A stretch of 64,000 bases of DNA from Latrodectus hesperus (taxonomy: Eukaryota > Arthropoda > Arachnida > Araneae > Theridiidae). The first letter of the stretch is position 1. Each line of letters begins with the position of its first letter. Made by a program: the position numbers and the translations under genes. The DNA lies in contig JAJQOW010000199.1 of the NCBI GenBank assembly GCA_037975125.1, positions 1 to 64,000 on the forward strand, written 5' to 3'. This document shows positions 61,090 through 64,000 of this stretch, piece after piece. Under the pieces are notes generated by a model. The model did not search any database. It saw only the letters and a program-made list of their open reading frames with translations, and was not told the DNA's origin.

Positions 61090-61735
61090 GATTTATTTGA
61101 ACTTTTATTATACATTCGAAAAACTACCAATCGCATTTACAGTAGATATTAAACAAGCATTTTTTAATATAGAGAATCAGATAAAAATGTAACAAAGTTC
61201 TTTTGGACTAACAACCCTTCTTCATTTTCGGAGTCTTTAAAAATTCTCAGATTTAATAGAGATTTATTTGGAATAAACAGCTCGCCCTTCCTCTTAAGTG
61301 CAACGATTAAACATAATTTGAAGAAATATTCTTCTCTTTTCCCTCAAACTCATGAACTTTTGAACAACTGTTGTTATGTTGATGATATCATAGGTTTGTT
61401 TGGTTTGTTTGTCGCTCAACGGTCATGTTCTGCACACGAGGGCTAATTAGACCGGGACTTACGGTTTAAAGTGGAATCCGAACCTCTACAAACATCCATA
61501 CCCAAGGTGGGATTCGGACCCACGAACTGTTGAACCAAAGGCAAGAGCGCTAACCATTCGGCTGCCAGCTCGGCTTGATGATATCATAGGAGGACAAAAT
61601 ACTGTTGCGTCTGCCTATACAAATACTATTGAATGTGTCCAGATTTTTAGTGAAGCGAATATGCCTTTACATAAATGGGCTACAAATTCCGTGGAGTTAC
61701 GTGAGCTTTTCATAAAAAAACGGTTTCCCTACTAA
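61090..61735 (+). pseudogene. Pao-type reverse transcriptase remnant, split by a SINE
   Basis: Plus-strand pieces read PIAFTVDIKQAFFNIE, then LRFNRDLFGINSSPFLLSAT, then CCYVDD. After the SINE they continue IIGGQNTVASAYTNTIE and LHKWATNSVELRELF. VDIKQAF and YVDD are catalytic RT motifs, and the GINSSPFLL block is typical of Bel/Pao. One stop lies near 61191. It is a decayed fragment of about 470 coding bases without neighbouring domains. Whether it belongs to the same family as the integrases at 14790, 18288 and 54424 is unknown, as those lack RT. Confidence 0.75.
61396..61574 (-). mobile_element. tRNA-derived SINE, family 1, full length with TSD
   Basis: 179 bp, the same length as 5308-5486, with few differences. 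It is flanked by a perfect 16 bp duplication TTGATGATATCATAGG (61380-61395 and 61575-61590). The duplication covers the codons for the two Asp of the YVDD motif in the surrounding RT remnant. The reverse complement starts GCCGAGCTGGCAGCCGAATG and has a B-box GGGTCCGAATCCC. Confidence 0.93.
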
Positions 61736-61740
61736 AACAG

Positions 61741-61812
61741 AATCAAGCCCAGAGGTTGCGGGTTCGATACTAGCCACGGCTGTTGTATCCAAAGTATGGA
61801 TTTTTTGTTTGT
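61741..61812 (+). repeat. tRNA-like B-box fragment
   Basis: CCCAGAGGTTGCGGGTTCGA followed by TACTAGCCACGGC is a tRNA-like T-arm region, probably the head of a third SINE type. It is too short to define. Confidence 0.35.
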
Positions 61813-61819
61813 TTCCTTA

Positions 61820-63480
61820 ATTATTGTTTCTTTATGTTCTCCAACATTCTAGACCTTTCTTTGTTATGTTAATTAGTTGCTTCTCTAACCAAGGTATTAT
61901 CCAGCCATCTGAGAGTCCCTGGTCATCCTCCGTCGTACTCGTGAGAAAAAAAGATAAAAGCTGGCGTTTTTGCGTAGACTATCGAAAACTGAATAGCATC
62001 ACGAGGAAGGATGTTTATCCTCTACCCCGCATTGATGACACTCTAGACTGTTTAAAAGGCGCCAAGTTCTTTTCTTCCATGGACCTCCAATCTGGTTACT
62101 GGCAGATAGAAGTGAATGAAGCGGATCGTGAAAAGACAGCATTTATTACCCAAGAAGGCTTATACGAATTTAAAGTCATGCCGTTTGGACTAACAATGCA
62201 CCGGCGACTGTCGAAAGAATGATGGATAATTTGCTACGCCATCTCAAATGGACTATGTGCCTGTGTTACCTGGACGACATAGTAGTTTTCTCAGAAACTT
62301 TTGAAGACCACCTTATCCGGTTAAAAACAGTTCTGGAATGCATTCAAGAAGCTGGACTCATACTTAACCCCAAGAAGTGCCTTTTTGCTGCCCAAGAAGT
62401 GAAAATACTAGGCATCTCGTATCCAGTAACGGTGTCCGTCCAGATCCTGACAAAGTGAAAGCCGTGAGCAACTTTCCTGCTCCACAGAACGTACATGACG
62501 TACGAAGCTTTCTTGGACTTTGCTCGTACTTCCGAAGGTTTATTAAGGGATTTTGCTATCTCGCCGAGCCCTTGGAATTGCTGTTGAAAGGCGACACGAA
62601 ATTTCATTCGGGTCCTAAAGGCTTTCGAAAACCTGAAGGAGGCGCTTACATCTGATCCAGTATTGGGAATATTCGACGAAAGATGCCTTACAGAAATTCA
62701 TACCGACGCCAGCGGATATGGTATTGGAGCAGTTCTGGTTCAAATTGAGAATGAAGTCGAAAGAGTCATAGCAAACGCTTCTAGAACCCTGACAAAGGCC
62801 GAAAGGAATTATTCTACTTCAGAACAAGAATGCTTTGCCGTCGTATGGGCTATCAATAAATTCCGGCCATACCTGTTCGGAAGACATTTTACCGTTGTTA
62901 CGGATCATCATTCACTCTGGTGGCTTATGAATCTAAAAGATCCCTCAGGCAGGCAGGCTGGCGAGGTGGGCTCTTCGGCTCCAGGAACACGATTTTTCGG
63001 TAAAATACAAATCTGGGAGGAAGCATAATGATGCTGACGCTCTCTCGAGAAATCCAGTGGATAAAGCGACTGAGACGCAAGACCAATTTTTAGCTGTAAC
63101 CACGAGTATAGACCTCGCTATCGAACAGAAGAAAGATCCAGACATGGCAAAAATAATCCTTCCGAAGATCGGCCCCTCTACCGAGGAGAAGAAATTTGAG
63201 TTAATTGACGGAGTCTTATGCAGAAAGAATTTTGATCCAGCGGGGAAGCCATGGTTGCTGTCATTCCCAAGCATCTACGAGCGGACATACTTAAACATTT
63301 CCACGACGCTCATACCGCAGGGCATCTTGGCTTTGCGAAATCGTACGACAAAATCAGGAAAAGATTTTACTGGCCCGGGATGTACCGGAATGTTGTGCGG
63401 TACGTCATGCATTGTCGAGAATGCTAACGGAGGAAATTATTTCCGCAATCACCACCTGGACACCTGGTTTCCCTCCCTCC
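61820..63480 (+). pseudogene. Ty3/Gypsy pol fragment: RT, RNase H, zinc finger
   Basis: RT motifs are WSSSVVLVRKKD, CVDYRKLNSIT, YPLPRIDDTLD, FFSSMDLQSGYWQI, MPFGLT, and the catalytic CYLDDIVVFS (frame 62219-62458). The next frame has GVRPDPDKVKAV and VRSFLGLCSYFRRFI. RNase H shows [43 protein letters not shown] (62663-63028). An H2C2-type segment (HTAGHLGFAKSYDKIRKRF.WPGM, then HCREC, split across frames) follows at about 63300-63425. The sequence then stops within the linker before the integrase core. Frameshifts are near 62200, 62420, 62640, 62960 and 63250. Protease and gag are absent upstream. It is more recent than the 25780 Gypsy remnant and belongs to a different lineage. Confidence 0.88.
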
Positions 63481-63490
63481 TACTGTCACA

Positions 63491-63567
63491 CCTTTCCCCC
63501 AGAACCGTAACTGTCAGCATTGACCTTTCCCCCAGAACCCCCCAGAACCGTAACTGTCAGCATTGAC
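63491..63567. repeat. Nested micro-duplications
   Basis: CCCAGAACCGTAACTGTCAG followed by CATTGAC occurs at 63498-63524 and again at 63541-63567. CCTTTCCCCCAGAACC occurs at 63491-63506 and 63524-63539. This sits where the Gypsy pol sequence ends. Confidence 0.9.
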
Positions 63568-64000
63568 TGAAGTCGTGTTTCTTACTGCTCCCGGAAAATT
63601 AAGAGAAAATACTGATTTTTACTGAGATTTTAAATTATCTTAATAGGAAAATGATATATTTTTAATGTTTTACTGAATAGGATTTTAATTAAATATAAAA
63701 TATTATATATTTTTAATTTTTATGGAATATAGAGTCGGTGATATTGTTTCAACAATGGCGGCCATCAATTGAAGCGATATCTATTTATGTGAAAATATTC
63801 TTAAACTACGGTAATTGTGTGGAATATATAAAATAAAATAAGTGTAAACGGGAGTGTTTTGATCAGTGAAAGAAATTGGTGCAATTTGTGAAAGAAATCT
63901 GTGTCAACAAATCGGAATATATGCCTGTGGGAGATATATAGCCCAACAATAGTGAGTAAATATCTGTGAACCAAAACGTGGAATATATTGTGGAAAACGT
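63568..64000. other. Unclassified segment at window end
   Basis: AT-rich, then with a TATA-like string (GGAATATATAAAATAAAATA, about 63821-63840) and GTGAAAGAAAT repeats near 63867-63899. It could be an LTR and leader of a retrotransposon running out of the window. The partner LTR was not found. Confidence 0.3.

Noticed and set aside
1..64000. CRISPR array, bacterial operon or prophage
   Set aside because: There are no regularly spaced repeats. The SINEs, LTR and non-LTR elements, splice donor and AT-rich spacing are eukaryotic.

Overview
The window is AT-rich eukaryotic DNA from an animal, most likely an arthropod and possibly an arachnid. The evidence is Bel/Pao and Ty3/Gypsy LTR retrotransposons, two tRNA-derived SINE families, Tc1/mariner transposons, non-LTR retrotransposons with a DUF4780-like ORF1, and one ankyrin-repeat gene with a consensus splice donor. 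The species was not identified. No bacterial operon, CRISPR array, rRNA or functional tRNA gene was seen.

Layout. (1) Positions 1-24985 are copy A of a segmental duplication whose copy B is 42809-56115. Each copy carries, left to right, AT-rich DNA, an ankyrin gene on the minus strand, a 5'-truncated non-LTR element, and a Bel/Pao remnant (integrase, polypurine tract, LTR) running into a Tc1 fragment. Copy A alone has a SINE (5308-5486), a 1.06 kb retroposon-like insert (10756-11819), a non-LTR 3' fragment (12336-12735), a 3.44 kb tandem duplication (12514-15957 / 15958-19440) and a 4984 bp non-LTR element (19617-24600). Copy B alone has an 817 bp internally deleted relative of that element (44494-45310). 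Several inserts have target-site duplications in one copy and an empty site in the other, so they postdate the duplication. (2) 24986-36300 lies outside the large duplication. It holds a degraded Ty3/Gypsy element, a second copy of the 5 kb non-LTR family, a mariner-like element with long terminal inverted repeats, and a small tandem duplication that provides the empty sites for the last two. (3) 36300-42808 is AT-rich with no recognisable gene. (4) 56116-64000 holds the 3' part of a Tc1 element, more SINEs, a Pao reverse-transcriptase remnant split by a SINE, and a frameshifted Ty3/Gypsy pol.

The only host gene recognised is the duplicated ankyrin gene. Copy A has a single one-base frameshift mid-protein. 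Copy B has an early frameshift plus several near the C-terminus. Both keep the same splice donor, so the gene probably continues into an exon I could not identify. Every transposable-element reading frame seen carries at least one lesion.

I found no convincing undescribed biological system. The best leads are the paired filled/empty insertion sites, the abrupt change in identity between the duplicated copies (gene conversion or two-stage duplication), an internally deleted but apparently mobilised non-LTR derivative, and perfect hairpins that look like template-switch mutations. All similarity judgements were made by eye.
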